Assembly (NCBI RefSeq): GCF_029906345.1
Contig: NZ_JARYGY010000009.1
Span: 62,001 to 126,000 of the forward strand
Direction of reading: 5' to 3'
Length of the DNA: 64,000 nt
From: Aquimarina mycalae
Lineage (GTDB): Bacteria; Bacteroidota; Bacteroidia; Flavobacteriales; Flavobacteriaceae
This document shows positions 54,687-63,320 of the stretch, piece after piece (position 1 is the first letter of the stretch; every line of letters starts with the position of its first letter). The translations under genes and the position numbers were made by a program. Under the pieces are notes generated by a model. It was given only the letters and a program-made list of their open reading frames with translations. It did no database searches and was not told where the DNA came from.

Positions 54687-56963
54687 TTATTTAAGCTTTA
54701 TTTTTTTCTTTAGACCACCGACATTAATTTCAAAATCACCAGGTTCGGCTGTAGTCTTTAAATTTTCATTTACAAAAGACAATTCATCTTTAGTAATAGT
54801 AAAGTGTACAATCTCAGATTCGGCAGCATCTAATTCTATCTTTTCATACCCCTTTAATGCTCGAACTTCTGGTGTAATACTTGCATACAAATCACTAATA
54901 AATAGTAGTACTGACTCTTTACCTTTTCTATTTCCAGTATTGGTAATCTTTACTGAAACTTCTATTGATTCGTCTTCACTCATTTCTATAGCATTTAAAG
55001 ACAAATCGGAATACTCAAAAGTAGTATATGATAATCCATCGCCAAACTCATATTGTTGATCATAGTCAGATTCATAATAATTCGGAACAACAATATTATC
55101 AGAATGTTTATGGTTATAATTTACAAAAGCATGAGGGTGTTTTGGGTAATTTATTGGCAATCGCCCTGATGGATTTTCAACTCCATATACTAAATCTGCT
55201 AATGCATCTGCTCCATAGTTTCCAGGTAAATACCCCATAAAAACTGCATCTACCAATGGTTCTATCTCATTAAAAATTATAGGTCTCCCTTCTAGTAAGA
55301 CCAGTATGATTTTCTTTCCTGTTTCTGACAATGCCTTGGCTAATTCTATCTGATTATCTGGCATTATAATCGAATTGGTATTCCCTGGTGTTTCTGTATA
55401 AGAATTTTCTCCCAGACACAATAAAACAACATCGCTTTTTGCAGCTGCCTTTACAGCTGCTTCAATTGTATTACCACCTTCAAAAGTAACACCTTGCACA
55501 AAAGTTGTATTTACTTTTTTACTAAAGGCATCGGCAATAGTGTTTTTATCGTCTGCATAATTATCTGCTTCACTACCCTGCCAATTGTAAGACCAACCAC
55601 CATTAAGAGGTCTCATAGAATTAGCGGTAGGTCCCGTAACTAATATCTTAATACCTTCTGAAAGAGGTAATATGTTATTTTTATTTTTCAATAATGTAAA
55701 AGACTCTATTGCTGCTTTTTTACTTAAAGCTGCAAACTTGTCTGATCCGAAATCAGGGTAATTTTTTGGGTCGGTAACAGGGTTTTCAAATAATCCTAAT
55801 TGCATTTTTACCTTAAGTATTCTAGACACTGCACTATCAATTCTTTCATTAGAAACACTTCCTTCTTTTACAAGTTCTACCAATAATTCAGCGAATTCAA
55901 AATCATGAGGTACCATACTCATATCAATCCCAGCATTAACAGACATCTTAATTGCATCTTTAATAGTTTCTGCTACTTTGTGTCTTGTATGTAAATAATT
56001 AATATCAGCCCAATCAGTAACTGCAATTCCTTCAAAACCTAGTTCTCCTCTTAGAACATCTGTCAACAAAAACGAACTTGCGTGCACAGGAACTCCATTA
56101 ATTTCTCCAGAATTGATCATTAATGTAATGGATCCAGCATCCACTGCTTCTTTAAAGGCTGGTAAAAAATATTGTCTTAGTTCTCTTTCTGGAATCCAAG
56201 CAGGCGTACGATCTTTACCTGAAAGAGGCACACTATATCCTAGATAATGTTTCATACAAGAAGCAACTGTATTTGGGTCCCCTAATGTTCCTTGATATCC
56301 TTCTACCATTGCTACACCCATTGTTTTTCCTAAATACACATCTTCTCCAAAGGTCTCCCACAATCTTGGCCATAAAGGGTTTCTTCCGAGTCCTAAAACT
56401 GGAGAAAAATTCCAAGGGATAGATGATGCTCTGGTTTCATATGCAGAAACCTTTGCCACTTCTTTTACAAGGCTTTTATTGAAAGTTGCTGCTAGCCCAA
56501 TTTGTTGAGGGAATAAGGTAGCTCCAATTGTATAATTGACTCCATGAATTGCATCAATTCCGTAAATAATTGGTATTTGTCTTGGAGTTTTTGCAGCCTC
56601 ATCCTGAAATATTTTTATCGTTTTATACCAGTCTTCTTTGGATAACGGAACTCCTGGTGTATTTAGAATAGAGCCTACTTTATAAGAATGAATTGCTTTA
56701 TGAACCAATGCTGAATCTAGACTATACGGTTGTGATGAGCTATACTGGTTGTCACCTTTAGTAACAACATCTAGCGTAATCTGAGTCATTTGCCCAACTT
56801 TTTCTTCTAATGTCATTTCAGAAAGTAAGGTTGCTACTTTTTGATCTATTTCTGAATTCATTGTCGATTCTTTTGTTGTTGGACTTTGCTCATTTTTATT
56901 AGGTTCTGAGTTACAACTTACAACAATTAGACTCAATAGTATTATATGTAATATACGCATCAT
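54687..56963 (-). CDS. GH3 beta-glucosidase-type lipoprotein
   Basis: 758 residues with lipobox VVSC (C17). GH3 motifs: 'MTLEEKVGQM' near 50, 'KHYLGY' at 238-243, catalytic nucleophile D317 in 'GIAVTDWADI', then the alpha/beta sandwich ('SFTLLKNKNNILPLSEG') and a C-terminal fibronectin-III-like domain ('VSVKITNTGNRKGKESVLLFI'). It removes terminal beta-linked glucose or xylose from oligosaccharides. It abuts the second GH3 gene with no gap (stop next to ATG), so they are one operon. The substrate linkage cannot be read from the sequence. Confidence 0.92.
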   Translation of the reverse strand: MMRILHIILLSLIVVSCNSEPNKNEQSPTTKESTMNSEIDQKVATLLSEMTLEEKVGQMTQITLDVVTKGDNQYSSSQPYSLDSALVHKAIHSYKVGSILNTPGVPLSKEDWYKTIKIFQDEAAKTPRQIPIIYGIDAIHGVNYTIGATLFPQQIGLAATFNKSLVKEVAKVSAYETRASSIPWNFSPVLGLGRNPLWPRLWETFGEDVYLGKTMGVAMVEGYQGTLGDPNTVASCMKHYLGYSVPLSGKDRTPAWIPERELRQYFLPAFKEAVDAGSITLMINSGEINGVPVHASSFLLTDVLRGELGFEGIAVTDWADINYLHTRHKVAETIKDAIKMSVNAGIDMSMVPHDFEFAELLVELVKEGSVSNERIDSAVSRILKVKMQLGLFENPVTDPKNYPDFGSDKFAALSKKAAIESFTLLKNKNNILPLSEGIKILVTGPTANSMRPLNGGWSYNWQGSEADNYADDKNTIADAFSKKVNTTFVQGVTFEGGNTIEAAVKAAAKSDVVLLCLGENSYTETPGNTNSIIMPDNQIELAKALSETGKKIILVLLEGRPIIFNEIEPLVDAVFMGYLPGNYGADALADLVYGVENPSGRLPINYPKHPHAFVNYNHKHSDNIVVPNYYESDYDQQYEFGDGLSYTTFEYSDLSLNAIEMSEDESIEVSVKITNTGNRKGKESVLLFISDLYASITPEVRALKGYEKIELDAAESEIVHFTITKDELSFVNENLKTTAEPGDFEINVGGLKKKIKLK

Positions 56964-59279
56964 TTAATTTTTAAAAGTAAAATCAGTTTGAAGATTAGTA
57001 ACAGAACTTCCTCCAACAAAGGCTTTAAAATCTCCTGATTCTGCTTCCCATTTTTTATTGGCTGTATAAAATTGAATTGTTTCTTCAGTAATGGTAAAAG
57101 TAATTGTCTTACTTTCCTTTGGTTCGAGTTCAACTAACTCAAATCCTTTCAATTCTTTTACTGGGCGTGTTAAGCTTCCTATTAAATCTCTAATATATAA
57201 TTGAACCACTTCTTTTCCTTTTACTTGACCAGTATTTGTAATTGTTACAGACACGGTTATCGATTCACCAGAAGTAAAAGAAGAAGTATTCGTTTTCAAA
57301 TCCTTATACTCAAAACTAGTATAACTTAATCCATGTCCAAAAGGATACAATGCATCATTACTTTCGTCTGTATAATGAGACCAAAAGACCATGCCATCTG
57401 GATTAGAGGGTCTTCCTGTATTCTTTACATTATAATACAATGGTAATTGTCCCACATGTTTAGGAAAAGAAACAGGTAACTTTCCTGAAGGATTATAATC
57501 TCCAAATATAACATCTGCAATTGCATTTCCAGACTGTGAACCTAAATGCCAAGCCTCTATGATAGCTGGAGCTTTTTCTGCAATATTCTTAATTGCCATA
57601 GGACGACCATTCATTAAAACCACTACAATATTCTTATTAACCGCATATATTTCTTCAAAAAGTTTTTGTTGTGGTTTGGTAAGATCAATACTTACCTGGC
57701 TTCTCGCTTCTCCTGATTGAAATGCTTCTTCTCCTATAGTTAATACTACTACTTCTGCTCCTTTTGCGACATTAACCGCTTCTTGAATACCTGTAAAACT
57801 TTCTCTGTTTACTTTTAAATCTCGAACAAAATTTCGCTCTCCTATACCGAGCTCTACTCCTTTAGCATAGGATATTTTTACATCCTTGTCTACTACCATC
57901 TTAATTCCTTCTAAAAGTGAAACAGCAGAATTGGGAGTTGCTTTCCCTCTCCAACTTCCAATTGGAGTATCCTTATCATCAGCCAGAGGACCAATTACCG
58001 CTATGCTACTGATTTTCTTTTTAAGAGGTAAAATATTTTTTTCATTTTTCAATAAAACAATAGACTTTCTAGCTACATCTCTAGAAGCGTTAAGATGCTC
58101 TTTAGTATATACATCTTTTTTCTCTCTTTCTTCATCGCAATATTTAAACGGATCATCAAATAACCCTAATTTAAACTTTACCCGAAGTACTCGTTTCACT
58201 GCCTGCTCAATTAATTTTTCATCTACTTTTCCTGCTTTTACTAATTCTTCCAAGCCTGTCTCATAGGCTCTCCCCTCCATATCCATATCATTACCAGCAA
58301 TAATAGCAAGCTCTGCCGCATGCTTCTTATCTTTTGCATATCCATGAAATATCATTTCTGCAATGGAAGCCCAATCTGAAACTATAAAACCATCCCAATT
58401 CCATTTCTTTTTTAATACTTCTCGCTGTAACTCCTTATGAGCTGTAGCAGGAATCCCGTCAATCTCGTTAAAAGAACTCATCATAGAAGCAACCCCAGCA
58501 TCCACAGCTGCTTTAAATGGTGGCAATACAGTATTATGTAGTTCGAATTCTCCAATACTAACGGTATTATAATCTCTACCACCTTCTGCAAAACCATAGG
58601 CTGCAAAGTGTTTAGCACAAGCTGCTAAGGTTGTGTTTTTAGACAAATCATCTCCTTGAAAGCCTTCAATTCTGGCTACAGCTATTTTTGAGGCTAAAAA
58701 CGGATCCTCTCCAGCACCTTCCATAATTCTACCCCAACGTGCATCTCTAGAAATATCCACCATAGGTCCAAAAGCCCAATTCACTCCAGAAGCTGTTGCT
58801 TCTTTAGCCGCAATAGCCGATGATTCTCTAATTGCTTTTAAATCCCAACTGGCACTTTCAGCAAGTGGAATTGGAAAAATTGTTTTAAAACCATGAATTA
58901 CATCATACCCAAAAAGCAAGGGTATTTTTAATCTTGAATTCTCGATCACTGTTCGTTGTAATTCCTTAGTACCTGCCACAGTAGTTGCATTAAGCATAGC
59001 ACCTACTTCTCCATTTTTTAGCTTCGTATATTTCTCTTTATTACCAACATCAGAAGGTGGTCCTGTTACATCCCAACTACCATTATACAACACCAATTGT
59101 CCTACCTTTTCTTTTAAAGTCATTAAAGAAAGTATAGAATCAATTCTTTTTTCAATATTTGATGCGGGTTTTTTTTCTTCTAGGTTTTGAGAAAAACTAA
59201 ACGAAGGCATCATTAAAAAAACACCCAGAACTGTTATCAAAACAGTCCTTTCAATAGTAAATTTTTTATTTCTTTTCAC
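56964..59279 (-). CDS. bglX: Exported GH3 beta-glucosidase (BglX type)
   Basis: 771 residues with a signal peptide (SFSFS-QN). 'ILSLMTLKEKVGQLVLYNGSW' at 49-69, nucleophile D302 in 'GFIVSDWASI', and 'CAKHFAAYGFAEGGRDY' at 221-237; the C-terminal half carries 'LYPFGHGLSYTSFEYKDL' and the fibronectin-like end. The match with periplasmic BglX is good throughout. Unlike its neighbour it has no lipid anchor, so it is likely soluble in the periplasm. Confidence 0.93.
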   Translation of the reverse strand: MKRNKKFTIERTVLITVLGVFLMMPSFSFSQNLEEKKPASNIEKRIDSILSLMTLKEKVGQLVLYNGSWDVTGPPSDVGNKEKYTKLKNGEVGAMLNATTVAGTKELQRTVIENSRLKIPLLFGYDVIHGFKTIFPIPLAESASWDLKAIRESSAIAAKEATASGVNWAFGPMVDISRDARWGRIMEGAGEDPFLASKIAVARIEGFQGDDLSKNTTLAACAKHFAAYGFAEGGRDYNTVSIGEFELHNTVLPPFKAAVDAGVASMMSSFNEIDGIPATAHKELQREVLKKKWNWDGFIVSDWASIAEMIFHGYAKDKKHAAELAIIAGNDMDMEGRAYETGLEELVKAGKVDEKLIEQAVKRVLRVKFKLGLFDDPFKYCDEEREKKDVYTKEHLNASRDVARKSIVLLKNEKNILPLKKKISSIAVIGPLADDKDTPIGSWRGKATPNSAVSLLEGIKMVVDKDVKISYAKGVELGIGERNFVRDLKVNRESFTGIQEAVNVAKGAEVVVLTIGEEAFQSGEARSQVSIDLTKPQQKLFEEIYAVNKNIVVVLMNGRPMAIKNIAEKAPAIIEAWHLGSQSGNAIADVIFGDYNPSGKLPVSFPKHVGQLPLYYNVKNTGRPSNPDGMVFWSHYTDESNDALYPFGHGLSYTSFEYKDLKTNTSSFTSGESITVSVTITNTGQVKGKEVVQLYIRDLIGSLTRPVKELKGFELVELEPKESKTITFTITEETIQFYTANKKWEAESGDFKAFVGGSSVTNLQTDFTFKN

Positions 59280-59922
59280 AGAGCCTTTTTTTAATATGTT
59301 CGTAATAAATTAGTTATATAAAATTAATGATCCAGTTTTAAATTTTATTAACTTCAGTATTATATATATAGTTAATAAATATTTCTACAACCTTAACACT
59401 TATACTGATAAAATTACAACATTACAGTCTCAAATCTACTAACACGTTAATCTTAACATTGTATTTACAAATATTACAAAAAGAGTTATAATTAAAATAA
59501 ATATCATTATAAACAACTGATAACAAGTCTTTTAAAAAAAATGTAGAATTGTATTTTATATCGGAACGGCCAAGTGATGTTTCAATTAGTATAGATTAAA
59601 TAAATATACACCTGTGTGAAGTTTTCTTCCTTAGCATATAAAAGTTAAGCAGCTATTAGGTTTAGCAAAAAGGTATTATCTCTTAACATTAGCATAAAAG
59701 CTTAACAATAGTTTCACTCCAACAATCTATATCATCAAAATACAAGTAATGTGGGTTTAAAAACAATTTGAGGTGAAAATCACTTAATTATTTAACATTC
59801 CCTTTTATTTTACGGTCATAATTCTGACTTTAGTCCTTAATAAATAAAAATAAATTTGTTGTAAGTTTTTATCTTTATGAAACGACTAACAATAAATGCT
59901 TGTAATTAAAACCCGATACAGC
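59280..59922. other. Gene-free spacer between the GH3 and arsenosugar operons
   Basis: About 640 bp, strongly AT-rich, with divergent promoters expected. No coding frame of interest was found, and no convincing promoter box or operator for either side. A single weak -7-like TAAGGTTG (minus strand, near 59391) may belong to the GH3 operon. Confidence 0.45.
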
Positions 59923-60258
59923 ATGTCTAAAACATATTATGATCCAGCGGATCTTAGAAAATTTGGAAAAATTACCGAATGGAGTGAAGAACTCGGCACT
60001 AAATTCTTTGATTACTACGGAAAAGTTTTTGAAGAAGGTGCATTAAGTGCTCGCGAGAAATCTTTAATTGCGCTCGCTGTTTCTCATGTAGTAAAATGTC
60101 CTTATTGCATTGATGCTTATACTAAGGATGGCCTTCAAAAAGGGATTACAAAAGAAGAGATGATGGAAGCTGTTCACGCTGGAGCGGCTATAGAAAGTGG
60201 TGCAACATTAGTGCACGGAGTACAGATGATGAATAAATATGAAAAACTCTCTATGTGA
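59923..60258 (+). CDS. Arsenosugar-associated peroxidase-like protein (CMD family)
   Basis: I choose the ATG at 59923 (MSKTYYDPADLRKF) as start; an upstream ATG at 59896 would add nine residues that do not match the family. About 111 residues of the AhpD/carboxymuconolactone-decarboxylase fold, with the CxxC pair C59/C62 in 'VKCPYCIDAYTKDGL' and the following His-containing helix 'EAVHAGAAIESGATLVHG'. Small proteins of this kind are found next to arsS in arsenosugar gene sets, and are called peroxidase-like. It may reduce or bind an arsenical. First gene of the operon. Confidence 0.85.
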   Translation: MSKTYYDPADLRKFGKITEWSEELGTKFFDYYGKVFEEGALSAREKSLIALAVSHVVKCPYCIDAYTKDGLQKGITKEEMMEAVHAGAAIESGATLVHGVQMMNKYEKLSM

Positions 60259-60314
60259 TTAGATCATTTGTTTTGATTATGTAGTACTATTCAAAAAAAA
60301 CAGAAAAATAATTT

Positions 60315-61370
60315 ATGGCTACCAAGTCACTAAAAAATAGAAATAACGAATTAGCTGATTCTCATAGACAATTAGAAATCCTTAATAACGGGATTTTTGC
60401 AAATGGTGAGTTGCCAAAATTCGCAGATAAAATTGCTGAAATAGGTCATCATCCCCTGCGTCCTAACAAATTGGAAATATTACAAATCAATGTTGGGTAT
60501 ATGTGCAATCAGGTATGTGAACATTGTCATGTAGATGCAGGTCCTGATCGCAAGGAGATTATGACAAAAGAGACTATGCAACAATGTCTAGAAGTGATTA
60601 AGAAAACTGGAGCTCATACATTAGATCTTACTGGTGGTGCACCAGAAATGAATCCTAATTTTAGATGGTTTGTAGAAGAAGCTAGTAAAGCAGGAATCAA
60701 AGATTTTATTGTACGAAGCAATCTTACGATCATTAGAGCCAATAAAAAGTATTACGATCTTCCTGACTTTTTTAAAGAACATAATGTTCATGTAGTTTCT
60801 TCAATGCCACATTGGACTAGAGGTAAAACTGATAAACAACGTGGTGATGGGGTTTTTGATAAATCTATAAAAGCACTACAAGAATTAAATGAAAGAGGAT
60901 ATGGGATGCCAGACAGTGGTCTTAGATTAGATCTGGTTTACAATCCATCTGGAGCGTTTTTACCAGGAGATCAGGCATCCATGGAAAAAGATTTTAAAAA
61001 AGCTTTATTAGAAGATTTTGGAATTAATTTTCATAATTTGTTTGCAATTACTAATTTACCAATCAGTAGATTCCTGGATTACCTGATTGCTTCAGAGAAT
61101 TATGAAGATTATATGTATGCATTGGTAGAAGCTTATAATCCATCTGCGGTAGCCAATGTAATGTGTACTAACACAATTTCAATAAGCTGGGATGGCTGGT
61201 TATACGATTGCGATTTTAATCAAATGCTAGATCTTAAAGTTGCGAGTAAAGTAAAGCATATTAGTGAATATAACGAAGAACTATTACAAAACAGAAATAT
61301 TATTATATCTCAGCATTGTTATGGTTGTACAGCTGGTGCAGGAAGTAGTTGTCAAGGTACAACAGCATAA
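60315..61370 (+). CDS. arsS: Arsenosugar biosynthesis radical SAM protein
   Basis: 351 residues. Radical SAM motif C64-x3-C68-x2-C71 in 'GYMCNQVCEHCHVDAGPDR'. The C-terminal part has the DUF3641 Cys set ('VMCTNTISISWDGWLYDCDFN' and 'HCYGCTAGAGSSCQG'), which marks ArsS and its relatives. ArsS joins the 5'-deoxyadenosyl group of SAM to a dimethylarsenical to make dimethylarsinoyl-5'-deoxyadenosine. It is flanked by the other arsenosugar genes. The arsM methyltransferase that should supply the substrate is not in the window. Confidence 0.92.
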   Translation: MATKSLKNRNNELADSHRQLEILNNGIFANGELPKFADKIAEIGHHPLRPNKLEILQINVGYMCNQVCEHCHVDAGPDRKEIMTKETMQQCLEVIKKTGAHTLDLTGGAPEMNPNFRWFVEEASKAGIKDFIVRSNLTIIRANKKYYDLPDFFKEHNVHVVSSMPHWTRGKTDKQRGDGVFDKSIKALQELNERGYGMPDSGLRLDLVYNPSGAFLPGDQASMEKDFKKALLEDFGINFHNLFAITNLPISRFLDYLIASENYEDYMYALVEAYNPSAVANVMCTNTISISWDGWLYDCDFNQMLDLKVASKVKHISEYNEELLQNRNIIISQHCYGCTAGAGSSCQGTTA

Positions 61371-61381
61371 AATATAAGTAT

Positions 61382-62065
61382 ATGAATTTAAAAACCGCCA
61401 TTTTAGTTTTTGCTAACTCTGCCCAAGAAGAGTTACAGCATAAACCTATTTTAGGTGGTGAAAAGCTGTTCGATGAACTTAACAAAAGAACACTTGCAAT
61501 TGTAGAAAGTTCTAAACTTCCGTTCTATATATTCACAGAGAAAAATCAATTTGGAACTACTTTTGGAGAACGTTTTGTAAACGCAATACAAACCATATAC
61601 GACCTTGGTTTTGATAATGTAATTACAATTGGAAATGATACTCCACATTTAAAAAAACATCATTTACTCGAAAGTGCAAGACAATTACAGAATAAAAAAT
61701 TTGTCTTAGGTCCATCTACAGATGGAGGGTTTTATTTGATGGGATTACATAAATCTCAGTTTAATCCAAGTATATTTCTAAAACTTCCTTGGCAATCAGG
61801 ACATATTGCTAAACGCATTTCTCTATTAATAAAAACTGCTAAAATTGAGGTAACAAAACTTCAGGTTTTGTTCGATATTGACACCTTCGAAGATCTTAAA
61901 ACTGTATCACGGTTTGGTTTTAATCTTTCAGGTGTTCTTCAAAAAATTATTTATAAAATAATACAATATCCTGTCACTATATGGCAACATATTGTAATTA
62001 TTAAAAACAACACCCTTCTTCGATCTTTATACAATAAAGGATCCCCTGTTTCACTCTCCTTTTAA
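61382..62065 (+). CDS. DUF2064 protein, divergent copy without nucleotide-binding signature
   Basis: I take the ATG at 61382 (MNLKTAILVFANS), 12 bp after arsS; an upstream ATG at 61349 would overlap it. About 227 residues of the TIGR04282/DUF2064 glycosyltransferase-A-like family. It lacks the N-terminal 'P-G-x-x-K-T-R-L' block present in the second copy (62703-63320); instead it reads 'ANSAQEELQHKPILGG'. The core 'VITIGNDTPHLKKHHL' and 'LGPSTDGGFYLMGLHKSQF' is kept. It may have changed partner or substrate, and may work together with the second copy. Confidence 0.8.
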   Translation: MNLKTAILVFANSAQEELQHKPILGGEKLFDELNKRTLAIVESSKLPFYIFTEKNQFGTTFGERFVNAIQTIYDLGFDNVITIGNDTPHLKKHHLLESARQLQNKKFVLGPSTDGGFYLMGLHKSQFNPSIFLKLPWQSGHIAKRISLLIKTAKIEVTKLQVLFDIDTFEDLKTVSRFGFNLSGVLQKIIYKIIQYPVTIWQHIVIIKNNTLLRSLYNKGSPVSLSF

Positions 62066-62205
62066 TAGCAAAATAACATTCAGGATTCTATAGATTTCAA
62101 TAGAATGATCCTTAGATATCATATGATTGTACTATTCATACTATAGATCAATGATACTGTAATGAATAAAATATGCTACATAACGACTAATGGTACGTCA
62201 TACAA

Positions 62206-62706
62206 ATGAAGAAAACAACCTTTATATTAAGCTTTTTTTTATTGCCTTTTTTGATGATTGCTCAAGATTCATTAAATGAATTACTTGATCAATATAACAA
62301 TGAAAGCATTCCATACATCTCTGTAACAGAATTAAGTGTTATTCAGGATAAAGTAATATTATTAGACGCACGAGAAATACAAGAGTATCAGGTGAGTCAC
62401 CTAAAAGGTGCTATCTATGTTGGATATGAACATTTTGATATCAATATTCCTTCAATCAAAAACTTAAATAAAGAGGCTAAAATTGTAGTGTATTGCAGTT
62501 TAGGTGTTAGATCAGAAGATATTTCAGAAAAGCTCAAAAAAGCAGGTTATAAAGATGTTCATAACCTTTACGGAGGGATTTTTGAATGGAAAAACAAAAA
62601 TTATCAGGTAATCAATACAAAAGGAGAATCTACCGATAATGTACATGCCTTCTCTCCTCAGTGGAGCAAGTGGCTGCTTAATGGAACAAAAGTATATACA
62701 CAGTGA
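62206..62706 (+). CDS. Exported rhodanese-domain protein
   Basis: 166 residues with a signal peptide (FLMIA-QD). The rhodanese domain has the active Cys at C97 in 'VVYCSLGVRSEDI', with 'LLDAREIQEYQVSHLKGAIYVGYE' as its first half. It would act in the periplasm, perhaps in sulfur transfer or binding of an oxyanion such as arsenite or sulfite. Its stop overlaps the next start by 4 bp (GTGA), so it is firmly part of the arsenosugar operon. Confidence 0.87.
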   Translation: MKKTTFILSFFLLPFLMIAQDSLNELLDQYNNESIPYISVTELSVIQDKVILLDAREIQEYQVSHLKGAIYVGYEHFDINIPSIKNLNKEAKIVVYCSLGVRSEDISEKLKKAGYKDVHNLYGGIFEWKNKNYQVINTKGESTDNVHAFSPQWSKWLLNGTKVYTQ

Positions 62707-63320
62707 AAGAAAAAAACCTATTAATAATTTTTACTCGAAACCCAGAACTGGGTAAATGCAAAACTCGTTTGGCAGCAACCATTGGAGATCAGGCTGCTCT
62801 AGAAGTTTATGAACTATTGTTACAACACACAGCATCTATTACAGAACATCTTGCCGTTACGAAAGAAGTACATTATTCTACAAGTATTGGAGAAAATGAT
62901 GTATGGGACTCCTCCAAGTATTATAAAAAACAGCAACAAGGAGAAGATCTTGGAGATCGCATGTATAAAGCATTTGCCAATGGTTTTGAGGCTGGTTATA
63001 CTAATATTATTATCATTGGAAGTGACATGTATGATCTCAATCAGGAAGATTTAGAACATGCTTTTAGTGCTTTAGCAACGTACGATTATGTTATTGGGCC
63101 AGCAGAAGATGGAGGGTATTATTTATTAGGAATGAAAAACTTAAATAAACAAGTTTTTAAAAATAAATCTTGGGGAACAGCCACAGTACTTGAGCATACC
63201 TTAAAAGATTTACAACAAACGAATATCAAATTATTAGAAGAACGTAATGATGTAGACTATTATGAAGACATAAAAGACATCTCAGTTTTTCAACATTTAT
63301 TAAGCTATCAGAATGACTAA
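62703..63320 (+). CDS. DUF2064/TIGR04282 glycosyltransferase-like protein
   Basis: 205 residues, start GTG at 62703. The full signature is present: 'FTRNPELGKCKTRLAATIG', the metal-site 'IIIGSDMYDLNQEDL' and 'VIGPAEDGGYYLLGMK'. The family is named for arsenosugar biosynthesis glycosyltransferases, and is related to nucleotide-diphospho-sugar transferases. It would transfer a sugar or a polyol-type group onto the arsenoriboside. The stop overlaps the phosphorylase start by 8 bp. Confidence 0.9.
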   Translation: MKEKNLLIIFTRNPELGKCKTRLAATIGDQAALEVYELLLQHTASITEHLAVTKEVHYSTSIGENDVWDSSKYYKKQQQGEDLGDRMYKAFANGFEAGYTNIIIIGSDMYDLNQEDLEHAFSALATYDYVIGPAEDGGYYLLGMKNLNKQVFKNKSWGTATVLEHTLKDLQQTNIKLLEERNDVDYYEDIKDISVFQHLLSYQND

